Counted from the stretch's first letter, positions 7,825-16,228 are shown. The stretch: 52,476 nt of DNA from Pseudomonadota bacterium (GCA_023451735.1 JAEXYH010000074.1:1-52476), one strand, 5' to 3'. Notes: a model not told the origin generated them from the letters alone. Numbers and translations are program-made.

Positions 7825-8748
7825 ATGAGCAGCAATCCCGGTTTCGGCCATCCTGGCTTCACTTGGGATGATCTCCAGTATTTTCTGGCGGTGGCCCGCA
7901 CCGGCCAGCTTTCCGTGGCCGCCCGACAGTTGCGCACCAGCCATGCGACCGTCTCCCGCCGTATCGACCGGCTGGAATTCACCCTCAAGGTCAAGCTGTT
8001 CGAGCGAAACCCGCGCGGTTATGTGCTGACGGGCATCGGTCAGCGCTTCATCGATGCCGCGGAGCGGATGGAGGCAGAAGCCGATCGGTTGCAGGCGGAG
8101 ATCGCCTCAGGCAACGCGCCGCATCAGGGCGTGGTGAGACTGAGTGCTCCAGAAGGGATCGCCAATTTCTTCCTCGCCCATCAGATCGGGGATTTCACGG
8201 CGCAGCATCCGAACCTGTCGCTGGAGCTGGTGACGATCCAGCAGATCATGTCGCTTTCCCGCAAGGAGGCGGATATTGCGATTTCGCTCGATCCGCCCAA
8301 GGGCGGGCCGTATGAAATCGAGAAGATCACGGATTATCGCCTGAATATCTATGGTGCCCGGGACTATCTCACGGACAAGCCCGAGATCACCAGGCGGGAC
8401 GACCTGCTTCTGCACCCGTTTATCGGTTATATTCAGGACATGATCTTTGCGCCGGGACTGGATTATCTCGGGGATGTGCATCCCGGCATCAAGCCGCGGT
8501 TCCAAAGTTCCAGCATTTCGGCGCAACTGACCGCGACGCTGCAGGGGCAGGGGCTGTGCATCTTTCCGCATTTCATCGCGCGCCGATGGCCGGAATTGCA
8601 GATCGTCCTGCCGCGCGAGGTCCAGCTGACGCGGCATTATTATCTCGTGCGCCATCGCGACATGAGCCGGGTTCCGCGGGTACGCGCGGTCGCCGATTAC
8701 ATGACGACGGTGGTTAAGGAAAACCGCAACATATTTCTGGGAGGCTGA
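7825..8748 (+). CDS. LysR family transcriptional regulator
   Basis: The frame is open from 7588, but the protein proper starts at the ATG at 7825 (307 residues), preceded by GGAG at 7804-7807 and GAGCGGG. The winged helix is near the N-terminus: WDDLQYFLAVARTGQLSVAARQLRTS followed by HATVSRRIDRLE. A LysR effector-binding domain follows from about residue 100. The extra 79 upstream codons lie in the promoter region and do not resemble LysR sequence. The gene is divergent from the liv/GMC operon and probably controls it. The stop codon sits within a small GGGAGGC/GCCTCCC hairpin. Confidence 0.9.
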   Translation: MSSNPGFGHPGFTWDDLQYFLAVARTGQLSVAARQLRTSHATVSRRIDRLEFTLKVKLFERNPRGYVLTGIGQRFIDAAERMEAEADRLQAEIASGNAPHQGVVRLSAPEGIANFFLAHQIGDFTAQHPNLSLELVTIQQIMSLSRKEADIAISLDPPKGGPYEIEKITDYRLNIYGARDYLTDKPEITRRDDLLLHPFIGYIQDMIFAPGLDYLGDVHPGIKPRFQSSSISAQLTATLQGQGLCIFPHFIARRWPELQIVLPREVQLTRHYYLVRHRDMSRVPRVRAVADYMTTVVKENRNIFLGG

Positions 8749-8759
8749 TCTCGCCTCCC
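8739..8759. terminator. Short hairpin between convergent lysR and alcohol dehydrogenase genes
   Basis: gggaggc 8739-8745 pairs with gcctccc 8753-8759 around a 7-nt loop that contains the lysR stop codon. There is no clear U-tract on either strand, so it is at best a weak or factor-assisted terminator for the two converging genes. Confidence 0.35.
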
Positions 8760-8781
8760 TAGGTGTCGAAAAAAGCGCTCG

Positions 8782-9822
8782 TCAGAAGCTGGTGATGACG
8801 GCGATGCCGGGTGTCTCGGCCTTGTCGAGATTGACCAGTTCTGTGACGCCTTCGGCAAGGCTCACCCGCTTGGAGATGAGCTGCTGCGGCTTCATCTTTC
8901 CGGCAGTCAGCATGGAGAGCATCGCATCGTAGCGCCAGGCCTGCATGCCGTGGCTGCCGTAGATTTCCAGCTCATGACCAATGACCTGCGCCATCGGGAT
9001 CTGTGGCGTGGAATGCGCGCCGAGCATCAGGCCGACCTGAACATGGCGGCCGCGGCGGCGCAGGTTCTTGATCGAGTTGAAGCAGGTCGTCGGGTGGCCG
9101 AGTGCGTCGATCGAGACATGCGCGCCGCCCTTGGTGATTTCGCGTACGGCTTCCACGACATCCGGCACGGAACTGCCATTGATGGTGGCGACGGCGCCGC
9201 ATTGGCGGGCGAGCGCCAGCTTGTCTTCGGTCAGATCGATGCCGATGACGTTGGCACCGAGGGCGGTTGCGATCATGATTGCCGAGAGGCCGACGCCGCC
9301 GCAGCCGTGGACGGCCACCCAGTCGCCGGGGCCGGTGCGGGCCTGATCGGCAACGGCGCGGAAGGAGGTGGCGAAGCGGCAGCCGAGGCTTGCGGCCGTT
9401 GCATCGTCGATTTCTTCCGGCAGGTGCACGAGATTGGTGTCGGCGTAATCGATCGCGACATATTCGGCAAACGAGCCCCAATGGGTGAAGCCCGGCTGGA
9501 ACTGATCGGGGCAGACCTGCTGGTTGCCGGAATGGCACTCGGCGCAATGGCCGCAGCCGGAGACGAAGGGCACGGTGACACGATCGCCGACCTTGAAGCG
9601 CATGACGCCCTTGCCGGTCGCCACGACCTTGCCGGCCAGTTCATGACCGGGAACGTGGGGCAGCCTGATATCCGGGTCATGGCCCTTCCAGCCGTGCCAG
9701 TCGCTGCGGCAGAGACCGGTCGCGCCGACCTTGATGACCACGCCGCCGAAACTCGGCTCGGGATCGGGAAGCGTCCTGATCTCCGGCATCTGTTCGAACG
9801 CTTCGTAATACATGGCCTTCAT
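8782..9822 (-). CDS. Zinc-dependent alcohol dehydrogenase
   Basis: I start the protein at ATG 9822 (346 residues, MKAMYYEAFEQMP); an upstream ATG at 9843 would add seven non-conserved residues. The catalytic zinc ligands are C38 and H60-E61 (GHELAG). The structural zinc loop is C90, C93, C96 and C104 (CGHCAECHSGNQQVC). The Rossmann motif GCGGVGLSAIMIA follows. This is a medium-chain dehydrogenase of the usual length that interconverts an alcohol and an aldehyde or ketone with NAD(P). It is flanked by terminator-like hairpins on both sides and looks monocistronic, so its link to either neighbouring operon is uncertain. Confidence 0.9.
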   Translation of the reverse strand: MKAMYYEAFEQMPEIRTLPDPEPSFGGVVIKVGATGLCRSDWHGWKGHDPDIRLPHVPGHELAGKVVATGKGVMRFKVGDRVTVPFVSGCGHCAECHSGNQQVCPDQFQPGFTHWGSFAEYVAIDYADTNLVHLPEEIDDATAASLGCRFATSFRAVADQARTGPGDWVAVHGCGGVGLSAIMIATALGANVIGIDLTEDKLALARQCGAVATINGSSVPDVVEAVREITKGGAHVSIDALGHPTTCFNSIKNLRRRGRHVQVGLMLGAHSTPQIPMAQVIGHELEIYGSHGMQAWRYDAMLSMLTAGKMKPQQLISKRVSLAEGVTELVNLDKAETPGIAVITSF

Positions 9823-9850
9823 GACGCATCCTCGCCTGTTCAATATGAAA

Positions 9851-9881
9851 ATCCCCGATCCTCTGTGAGACCGGGGATGTC
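9851..9881 (-). terminator. Probable terminator after the hydantoinase-like gene
   Basis: atccccg 9851-9857 pairs with cggggat 9872-9878. Read on the minus strand the stem is followed by TTTC, downstream of the stop codon at 9916 and before the alcohol dehydrogenase start at 9822. The U-tract is short. Confidence 0.5.
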
Positions 9882-9915
9882 GATTTTCCTGCTACCGTAG
9901 CGCGGCGGGCCGCGT

Positions 9916-11478
9916 TTACGAAGCCTGTTTCTGCTGATCCTTCATGAAGGCGATATCGCCGACGACGCGGACGCGCACACGGCGGGCATCACCCGGCAGA
10001 TAGGCGATCGGAATGTCTTCCGTATCCAGCGTGGTGATCGACTTCGGATCGGCACCAGCCTCGATTGCGCGTTCGCGGGCGATACGGTCGGCTTCGGCAA
10101 TCGCCTTGTCGCGCGACATGTCGGAGAACACCTGGTCGACTTCGCCGGAGACCTGCGCCATCGCCGCACCGAGTGCGTTGGCAACGCCGGCATGTTCGAC
10201 GCGCAGCACTTCGCTCGCACCCTTCAGCTTTTCCGGGATGAGGAAGGCACCGCCACCGACGGCGATCAGGCTTACGCCTTCGGCCGAGGTCTTCATGCGG
10301 TCCACGCCGTCTTCGACCATGGCTTCGATGCGCTTCAGGAGGTCGGCAACCATCGCCTTGTCGAGATGCTTGACGCGATCACGGTCGCCGATCTCGACGA
10401 GGCCGGCTGCGACTGCAACGTCCGTCGTGGTCAGCGTATCGCCGCCGAAGACCAGGGCCTTTTCGGTGATGCGGTAACCGACCGAACGCGGGCCGATCTT
10501 GCGGGTTTCCGGATCGATGATTGTGCCGCCGCCAAGCGCCATGGGCAGGAGGTCGGGCATGCGGAACAGGGTGCGGACACCGCCGACTTCGACGACATTG
10601 TTGGCTTCACGCGGGAAACCGCCGACGAGGCAGCCGATATCGGAGGTCGTGCCGCCGACGTCGATGACCATGGCCTCCTTCAGGCCGGTGAGGAAGGCCG
10701 CACCGCGCATGGAGTTGGTCGGGCCGGAGGCAAAGCTGTAGACCGGGTTTGCCGCTGCTACATCCGCCAGCACGACGGTGCCGTCGTTCTGGGTGAGGTA
10801 GAAGGGGGCGTTGACGCCGGCCTTGACCAGCGCATCCTTGAAGGCGTCGATCGTCTTGCGGCCGAGGCCCTGAAGGGCGGCGTTCAGCAGCGTGACGTTT
10901 TCGCGTTCCAGGAGGCCGATACGGCCGAGCGTGTGGGAGAGCGTGATGCGGGCATCAGGGATGACCGAACGGACAATCTCGGCGGCTTCCAGTTCGCCTT
11001 CGGCCGTGAGTGGCGAGAAAAGCGCGGTGATGCCGACGGAGGTGATGCCGGCATCGCGGATCTTCATCGCGGCGTCGCGGATTTCGTCGCGAGCAAGCGG
11101 TACCAGCGGACGACCGTCATATTCGTGGCCGCCATGGACCATGAAGGAGAGCGGATCGACGCTTTCGCGCAGATCATCCGGCCAGTCGATCATCGGCGGC
11201 AGGGATGCGCCGGCCGGCATGGCGATGCGGATCGCGGCGATGCGTTCCAGTCGAGCACGCTCGACGACGGCATTGGTGAAATGCGTCGTGCCGATCATCA
11301 CGGCGTCGATCGGCGATGCGCCCGGCGCCTGCGAAGAAACGACGTGACCTATGGCGTTGACGACGCCCTGCATCACATCCGCAGTGGTGGGAAACTTGAT
11401 GGCGGAAACGACTTTCTCGCCATCGATGAGCACGGCATCCGTATTGGTGCCGCCTACGTCAATTCCGATCCGCTTCAT
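9916..11478 (-). CDS. Hydantoinase/oxoprolinase family protein
   Basis: The 520-residue protein begins MKRIGIDVGGTNTDAVLID, the ATP-binding opening of the HyuA/oxoprolinase N-terminal domain. The second domain has the matching MVIDVGGTTSDIGCLVGG segment near the middle, and LALGGGTIID-like glycine motifs follow. Family members hydrolyse cyclic amides such as hydantoins or 5-oxoproline, often with ATP and a HyuB partner; no HyuB is present in this window. The start overlaps the stop of the DUF917 gene by 4 bp (ATGA), so the two are translationally coupled. Its exact chemistry here is unknown. Pairing with DUF917 is a recurrent arrangement for short HyuA-like proteins. Confidence 0.85.
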   Translation of the reverse strand: MKRIGIDVGGTNTDAVLIDGEKVVSAIKFPTTADVMQGVVNAIGHVVSSQAPGASPIDAVMIGTTHFTNAVVERARLERIAAIRIAMPAGASLPPMIDWPDDLRESVDPLSFMVHGGHEYDGRPLVPLARDEIRDAAMKIRDAGITSVGITALFSPLTAEGELEAAEIVRSVIPDARITLSHTLGRIGLLERENVTLLNAALQGLGRKTIDAFKDALVKAGVNAPFYLTQNDGTVVLADVAAANPVYSFASGPTNSMRGAAFLTGLKEAMVIDVGGTTSDIGCLVGGFPREANNVVEVGGVRTLFRMPDLLPMALGGGTIIDPETRKIGPRSVGYRITEKALVFGGDTLTTTDVAVAAGLVEIGDRDRVKHLDKAMVADLLKRIEAMVEDGVDRMKTSAEGVSLIAVGGGAFLIPEKLKGASEVLRVEHAGVANALGAAMAQVSGEVDQVFSDMSRDKAIAEADRIARERAIEAGADPKSITTLDTEDIPIAYLPGDARRVRVRVVGDIAFMKDQQKQAS

Positions 11479-12554
11479 GCTGCAAACACCGATTTGAAAT
11501 CAAGATCATATCCGAAGGCGCGGGGGCCGACATGTTCCAGTCCCTTGGGGCTGGTCAGGACCGCCGGCGCCGGCAGGGCGACAACCGTGACGCGCTGGCC
11601 GTAACGCACGGTTTCCGTGCCGATCGCTTCACCCGACACGGTGTCGAGCAGGCAGATCAGGTCAGGCGTCATGGCGATCGGCTGGCCGTCGCGGAAGGCG
11701 ACTGCCCATTCGTTCTGGAAGGCGAGTTCGACCTTGGCGCCGCGATCGTCGTCGAGGCCGTCGATCATGGCTGCGCCGCGCAGGAAGCCGCCGGTCGTGG
11801 TGCGATCCACGTCGGCAACCTTGCCCTTGAACAGCACCTTGCCGCCTTCATGCGCCAGAACGGCTGCGATCGGATCGGTATGGGCAGCGCGGGCTTCGAG
11901 AACTGCACGGCCGAGGCTGACGGCCTTGGTCACGGTGTGGAGCACGCCCCATTCCTTGACTTCCTTGCCGGTGCGCGGAGCCTTGCAGGTGGCAGAGGTC
12001 GAGCCGACTTCTGTGCAGATCTTGCGCGAGATGCGCTCCATCCACTTCCATGATGCGGCCTTGGCAACGATTGCCTCGTTGTCGCGGCAATCAACCAGAG
12101 TGAGCGGGTACATGGGTAGGTCGCCGATGGCGAAGCTGGTCATCTGCGCTTCCGGATAGGCGCGGCCCATCGCGTCGGCGTCAACGACCGGGATATCCAG
12201 CATGGCGGCTGCGAGGAAGGGCGACAGCGCATTGCCGCCGCCGATCTCGACGCTCATCACGGCGCGGAACTTGCGGCCGGTATATTCTTCCATCAGCTGC
12301 ATGGCGCGGGCGAGATGAGCCGGGTCCACCAGACGTTCCTGGCCGACGAGTGGGGCACCCATCTTGGAGACCACTGCGACGGCATCACCATCATCGAGCG
12401 CGTTGGGATCGATAAGCTTGACGCGCTTGCCGTCCTTGTAGAGCTTTTTCAGGTTGAGCTGCGCCAGATAGGGGCTGCCACCACCGCCGGTCCCGAGAAT
12501 CCAGGCACCAACGGCAAGCGGGTCAATCTCGCCTGCTTCGAAATCACGGATCAT
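11475..12554 (-). CDS. DUF917 family protein (S-methyl-thiohydantoin desulfurase-type domain)
   Basis: A 359-residue protein with the DUF917 hallmark GTGGGGSPYLAQL at residues 21-33. Also visible are the conserved block SVEIGGGNALSPFLAAAMLDIPVVDADAMGRAYPEAQM (residues about 101-138) and C-terminal PRAFGYDLDF. The family is usually encoded beside hydantoinase/oxoprolinase proteins and is thought to act on hydantoin-like rings; the reaction here is not known. It has a good Shine-Dalgarno (GGAGG upstream of ATG 12554). The promoter region carries a 20-bp motif at 12606-12625 that recurs upstream of aroM. It is the first gene of a two-gene minus-strand operon. Confidence 0.85.
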   Translation of the reverse strand: MIRDFEAGEIDPLAVGAWILGTGGGGSPYLAQLNLKKLYKDGKRVKLIDPNALDDGDAVAVVSKMGAPLVGQERLVDPAHLARAMQLMEEYTGRKFRAVMSVEIGGGNALSPFLAAAMLDIPVVDADAMGRAYPEAQMTSFAIGDLPMYPLTLVDCRDNEAIVAKAASWKWMERISRKICTEVGSTSATCKAPRTGKEVKEWGVLHTVTKAVSLGRAVLEARAAHTDPIAAVLAHEGGKVLFKGKVADVDRTTTGGFLRGAAMIDGLDDDRGAKVELAFQNEWAVAFRDGQPIAMTPDLICLLDTVSGEAIGTETVRYGQRVTVVALPAPAVLTSPKGLEHVGPRAFGYDLDFKSVFAA

Positions 12555-12605
12555 GTTTGCCTCCGAATAATGTGCTAGAACCTAGCCATGTGCGACGAAG
12601 AATGC

Positions 12606-12625
12606 CTATAGGGGACTGCCCCTAG
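12606..12625 (-). promoter_or_regulatory. Candidate operator copy 1 upstream of the DUF917-hydantoinase operon
   Basis: Read toward the DUF917 gene the 20-mer is ctaggggcagtcccctatag, an imperfect palindrome of CTAGGGG-like and CCCTATAG halves. It ends 51 bp before the DUF917 start codon. A second copy differing at three positions occurs at 13748-13767 in the same orientation and at nearly the same distance from aroM. The local promoter also serves the divergent regulator gene (start 12700). A degenerate CTAG-n5-CTATAG lies at 12654-12668. Confidence 0.6.
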
Positions 12626-12699
12626 AATGGGCTTGCCTTTAATTTGTGCATGTCTAGAACGGCTATAGCGATACGATCAGAAGGACCGATTCACTGCCC

Positions 12700-13656
12700 G
12701 TGACGAAGCATCCTCAAACTCCGTCTTCGACCATCGCGGAAGCAGCGGAACCGCCCCATCGCGTGATGTTTTTGAGCGTCGGCCAATCGCCGCGCGCCGA
12801 CATTATCGACGACATGCTGGAAAACCTGGATCTGCCGATCGAGGCGCTGGAAATCGGCGCTCTGGACGGGCTTTCGGCGGCCGAGATCAACGATCTCAAG
12901 GTGCGACCCGGCGAGACCAGCATTGTTACTCGGCTGGCCGATGGCAGCAATGTCGTCGTCTCCAAGCCACGGATTGCGGAGCGCATGGCGAAGATCGCCG
13001 CCGCTTTTCAGCCGAATGAATTCGATCTGGTGGTCATCCTGTCGACCGGGCTCTTTCGGGATTTCGAAAGCACATGCCCGACGGTGAATGCCCAGCGCGC
13101 CATGGAATCGACGGTGATTTCGCTTGCGGCGCACGGGTCTGCGGTTGGCCTGATCCAGCCGCTTGAGCAGCAGATCGACGAACTCGATATTCCGGCGCTG
13201 TCGCCCTACAAGATCACCGCCAGCTACGCTGCGGATGGCGACAAGCGGTTGCTTGCGGGGGCGCTGCTCGATCTCGCGGATGCGGAGATCATCGTCTTGA
13301 ATTCGGTGAGTTTTACCGAGGCAGACAGGCAGACGGTTGCCAAGGCAAGCGGCAAGCCGGTGGTGCTGGCCCGACGCATCGTCGTCAGCGCCATTCGCTT
13401 GCTTCTGCACGGCACGCATCCGGTCGCCTTGCCCGGCGTGCCGGCGGAATTTTCGGAGAAATTGCAACGTCTGACGCCGCGCGAGCGACAGGTGCTTTCG
13501 CTGGTGGCGGAAGGTCTGTCAAATAAAGCTATCGCGCGCCAGCTCGGGATCAGCCCGAAAACTGTAGAGATCCACCGCTCCAATGTGATGGCGAAAATGG
13601 AAGTGACGTCCTCGAACGCACTTATCCGCATGGTCGTCGCTGCGGGCCATCCATAA
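12700..13656 (+). CDS. AroM-like domain fused to a LuxR-type HTH: one-component regulator
   Basis: Residues 21-236 align along their length with the AroM-family protein encoded next door (shared VGQSPRADII, LDGLS, VTRLADG, EFDLVVILSTG, ESTVISLAA, QPLEQQI). Residues 257-313 form a GerE/LuxR-type HTH: LTPRERQVLSLVAEGLSNKA followed by IARQLGISPKTVEIHRSN. The stand-alone AroM protein has Cys in VLLCTGT (C109) and IVMHCMG (C196); here both are Ser (S115, S202). This suggests a ligand-sensing rather than catalytic domain. The start is a GTG at 12700 with a distant AAGGA; an ATG at 12766 is possible. No phospho-receiver is present. It lies divergent to DUF917 and upstream of aroM-dpp, so it is their likely regulator. 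Confidence 0.85.
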   Translation: MTKHPQTPSSTIAEAAEPPHRVMFLSVGQSPRADIIDDMLENLDLPIEALEIGALDGLSAAEINDLKVRPGETSIVTRLADGSNVVVSKPRIAERMAKIAAAFQPNEFDLVVILSTGLFRDFESTCPTVNAQRAMESTVISLAAHGSAVGLIQPLEQQIDELDIPALSPYKITASYAADGDKRLLAGALLDLADAEIIVLNSVSFTEADRQTVAKASGKPVVLARRIVVSAIRLLLHGTHPVALPGVPAEFSEKLQRLTPRERQVLSLVAEGLSNKAIARQLGISPKTVEIHRSNVMAKMEVTSSNALIRMVVAAGHP

Positions 13657-13747
13657 CAAAAATAATCGGATTTGCGTAAGAAAGTTGCGTGAAAAACGCG
13701 ATTTGCCTAAAAAATGATCGTAAAAGATCTTTCTGAATTGTTACCCA

Positions 13748-13767
13748 CTAGGGGCATTACCCTATAG
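13748..13767 (+). promoter_or_regulatory. Candidate operator copy 2 upstream of the aroM-dpp operon
   Basis: The sequence ctaggggcattaccctatag matches the minus-strand reading of 12606-12625 at 17 of 20 positions. It ends 52 bp before the ATG of the aroM-family gene. It lies in an AT-richer stretch (13657-13819) between the regulator gene and aroM. Same orientation and spacing relative to two different genes argue for a shared promoter or activator site; the LuxR-type HTH protein encoded between them is the obvious candidate binder. Confidence 0.6.
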
Positions 13768-13819
13768 TGAAGTCGCGTATTCGAGCGCTAGGCTCCCTGC
13801 CAACAAGATAAAGCAGGGA

Positions 13820-14512
13820 ATGAACGAGAGCATGCCTTCCACATCCAAGATTGCCTTCGTGACTATCGGTCAGACGCCCCGCGTCGACCTCGTACCTGAG
13901 ATGATGGCCGAGATTACCGTCGGCCTGCCAGAAGGCCGTATCGTGCATCAGGAGTTCGGTGTGCTGGACGGCATGAGCCCGGCGGAGCTTGATGCGATGC
14001 GCGCAAAGGATGGTGAGCATTCCTTTGCGACCCGCCTTGCAAGCGGCGAGGAGATCGTCTCCTCGAAGGCTCTTACGGAAGAGAAGCTGAACGTTTTGCT
14101 TCAGAAGATCGATGGTGAAGGTTTCGATCTGATCGTCCTTCTCTGCACCGGTACGAAGATCGAGCCGTTGAAAAATACGCTCGTGGTCGAAGCACAGCGG
14201 ATCGTCGATTCCACCGTCGAGGCGCTTGCCGCATCGGCCCGCAAGCTCGGCGTTATCGTGCCGCTCGAACGGCAGATCCAGGATTTCGAAGAGCGCCATG
14301 TGCTGCCGGGCAATCCGAGCCTCGTTTCCGCGTCCCCTTATGCCGGTGACGAGATGGGCGAGCGGGCGAAGCTGCTGGAAGGCTGCGATCTCATCGTCAT
14401 GCATTGCATGGGCTATTCGGCCGAGATGCATGAGGAAGTGCGCAAATCCATCGATGCGCCGGTGCTTCTGTCGCGCCGGCTCGTGGCGGGCGTCGTGCGT
14501 CAAATGCTTTAG
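13820..14512 (+). CDS. AroM family protein
   Basis: A 230-residue cytoplasmic protein with the AroM signature KIAFVTIGQTPRVDLVPEM at the N-terminus and GVLDGMS at residues 47-53. AroM proteins share the fold of Asp/Glu/hydantoin racemases. Cysteines C109 (VLLCTGT) and C196 (IVMHCMG) sit where the racemase two-cysteine pair would be expected, so racemase or isomerase chemistry is possible but unproven; no function is established for the family. The start is ATG 13820, or ATG 13832 in the same frame, which has better spacing from AGGGA. It is first in a plus-strand operon with the dipeptide-type importer. The name does not imply a role in aromatic biosynthesis. Confidence 0.85.
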   Translation: MNESMPSTSKIAFVTIGQTPRVDLVPEMMAEITVGLPEGRIVHQEFGVLDGMSPAELDAMRAKDGEHSFATRLASGEEIVSSKALTEEKLNVLLQKIDGEGFDLIVLLCTGTKIEPLKNTLVVEAQRIVDSTVEALAASARKLGVIVPLERQIQDFEERHVLPGNPSLVSASPYAGDEMGERAKLLEGCDLIVMHCMGYSAEMHEEVRKSIDAPVLLSRRLVAGVVRQML

Positions 14513-14561
14513 AACTGCATACAGTCTGATCGGGAAGCCGTTTAATAAGAGAGGGAACTAC

Positions 14562-16154
14562 ATGTTCGGCAAAATCATCAGGAATATCGCAATCGCGGGG
14601 CTTCTCGCCTCGTCGGTTCTTGCCACTCCTGCCGGTGCTTTCGAGCGCACCGACAAGGGCAATGTCATCGTGTTCGGCGGTCGTCAGGCGATCCCGGTTC
14701 TCGATCCGCATATCCGCTACGACTGGTCGACCCGCATGATGCAGCAGGCCGTTTATGATGGCCTCGTCAAGTATGAAGGCGATCCGGCCGTCATCAAGCC
14801 GTGGCTCGCTGAAAAGTGGGAAACCAGCGAAGACGGCAAGACCTGGACCTTCCATCTGGTCAAGAACGCAAAATTCCACAATGGCGACCCGGTGAATGCC
14901 GAAGCCATCCGTTATTCCTTCGAGCGCGGCCTGAAGCTCAACAAGGGCGTCGCCTGGATGCTCAAGGACTTCCTGTCGCCGGAAGGCATCAGCGTCGTTG
15001 ACGATTATACCGTCAAGTTCGAGCTGAAGGCTCCCTACACGCCATTCCTCTCCTTCCTGCCCTGGTGGTACATCGTCAACCCGGCCCAGGTTAAGGCCCA
15101 CGAAGTTGACGGCGACTATGGCCAGAAGTGGCTGACCGACAACGAAGCCGGTTCCGGCCCGTTCAAGCTCGGCCGTTGGGAACCGAACGTTCTTTATGAA
15201 GCCGAAGCCGTTGCCGATTACTGGAAGGGCTGGCCGCAGGGCGATGCAAACCGTCCCGCCGGCGTGATCTACAAGATCATCCGCGAGCCGGCAGCCCAGA
15301 AGGCTGCTCTTCAGCGCGGCGAAGCGGATATCGTCGAAGGCCTGACGCCGGACGATTATGTCCAGATCGCGCGTGCCAAGGGCATCGCCATCGAAGACCA
15401 CAAGGGCATGACCACTTTCGGCATCAAGTTCAACACGCAGCAGGGGCCGACCGCCGATATCAACCTGCGCAAGGCGATCGCCTATGCGATGGACTATGAC
15501 GCGCTGATCCAGGTCTATAACGGTGCCGCCTCGCTTGAGACGAGCCCGATCCCGGATGCGATGCGCGGTCATATCGACGTGCCCGGCATTCCGCGCCAGG
15601 ACCTTGCCAAGGCCAAGGAATATCTGGCGAAGTCCGGTTATCCGAACGGCGGCATCACCCTGCCTTACGTCCATGTCGCCGGTCTCGAAGAAGCCCGCCG
15701 TATCGGTCTCGTGCTGCTCGACAGCCTGAAGCCGCTCAACATCAATGTCGAGATCAAGCCGGAACAGTGGCCGAACATGGTCGCTCTCGGTTCCAAGGTC
15801 GAGACTTCGCCGGCGATGACCTCGGTCTACACGACCCCGGTTTCGACCGATCCGGATGCCGTCGCCTACCAGTATCACAAGAACAGCTGGGGCCAGTATT
15901 TCGCGATGATGTTCTACGACAATCCGAAGGTCACCGAAATGGTCGACAAGGCCCGGTCCTCGTCGAACTGGGATGAGCGCGCCAAGCTTTATGCCGACAT
16001 CCAGACCCAGATCGTCGCAGACCAGCCGGAAGTGTTCGGCATGCTGCAGAACCGCCGCTGGGCACGCCGTGACTACCTGCAGGGCTTCCAGTTCAGCCCT
16101 GTCCGGTTCACCGGCGAAGTCGATCTCTACCCGCTGTGGGTGAAGTCCGAATAA
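14562..16154 (+). CDS. ABC transporter substrate-binding protein, peptide/nickel family (DppA-like)
   Basis: The frame is open much further upstream (to 14226) but that part overlaps aroM. The ATG at 14562 has a strong GAGGGA Shine-Dalgarno and starts a signal peptide (FGKIIRNIAIAGLLASSVL, cleavage near APAGA-F). The mature 500-residue protein has the family-5 pattern: LDPHIRYDWSTRMMQQAVYDGL, PWLAEKWETSEDGKTWTFHL and VNAEAIRYSFERG. It delivers a ligand to the DppBC channel. Many rhizobial members bind non-peptide ligands such as opines or cyclic dipeptides, so the ligand is open. A hairpin follows the stop codon (16192-16228). Confidence 0.92.
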   Translation: MFGKIIRNIAIAGLLASSVLATPAGAFERTDKGNVIVFGGRQAIPVLDPHIRYDWSTRMMQQAVYDGLVKYEGDPAVIKPWLAEKWETSEDGKTWTFHLVKNAKFHNGDPVNAEAIRYSFERGLKLNKGVAWMLKDFLSPEGISVVDDYTVKFELKAPYTPFLSFLPWWYIVNPAQVKAHEVDGDYGQKWLTDNEAGSGPFKLGRWEPNVLYEAEAVADYWKGWPQGDANRPAGVIYKIIREPAAQKAALQRGEADIVEGLTPDDYVQIARAKGIAIEDHKGMTTFGIKFNTQQGPTADINLRKAIAYAMDYDALIQVYNGAASLETSPIPDAMRGHIDVPGIPRQDLAKAKEYLAKSGYPNGGITLPYVHVAGLEEARRIGLVLLDSLKPLNINVEIKPEQWPNMVALGSKVETSPAMTSVYTTPVSTDPDAVAYQYHKNSWGQYFAMMFYDNPKVTEMVDKARSSSNWDERAKLYADIQTQIVADQPEVFGMLQNRRWARRDYLQGFQFSPVRFTGEVDLYPLWVKSE

Positions 16155-16191
16155 ACACTGGCTGACGTCCCCTCTTGTAAGCCAGAATAGT

Positions 16192-16228
16192 GCGCATGGT
16201 CCGCTTCCCCCAACCGCGGGCCATGCGC
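16192..16228 (+). other. Intercistronic hairpin between substrate-binding and permease genes
   Basis: gcgcatggtccgc 16192-16204 pairs with gcgggccatgcgc 16216-16228 (13 bp with one wobble) around an 11-nt loop, with no U-tract. It sits between the DppA-like gene and the first permease. The position fits an mRNA-stabilising or attenuating element that keeps the binding protein more abundant than the membrane parts. Confidence 0.6.
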
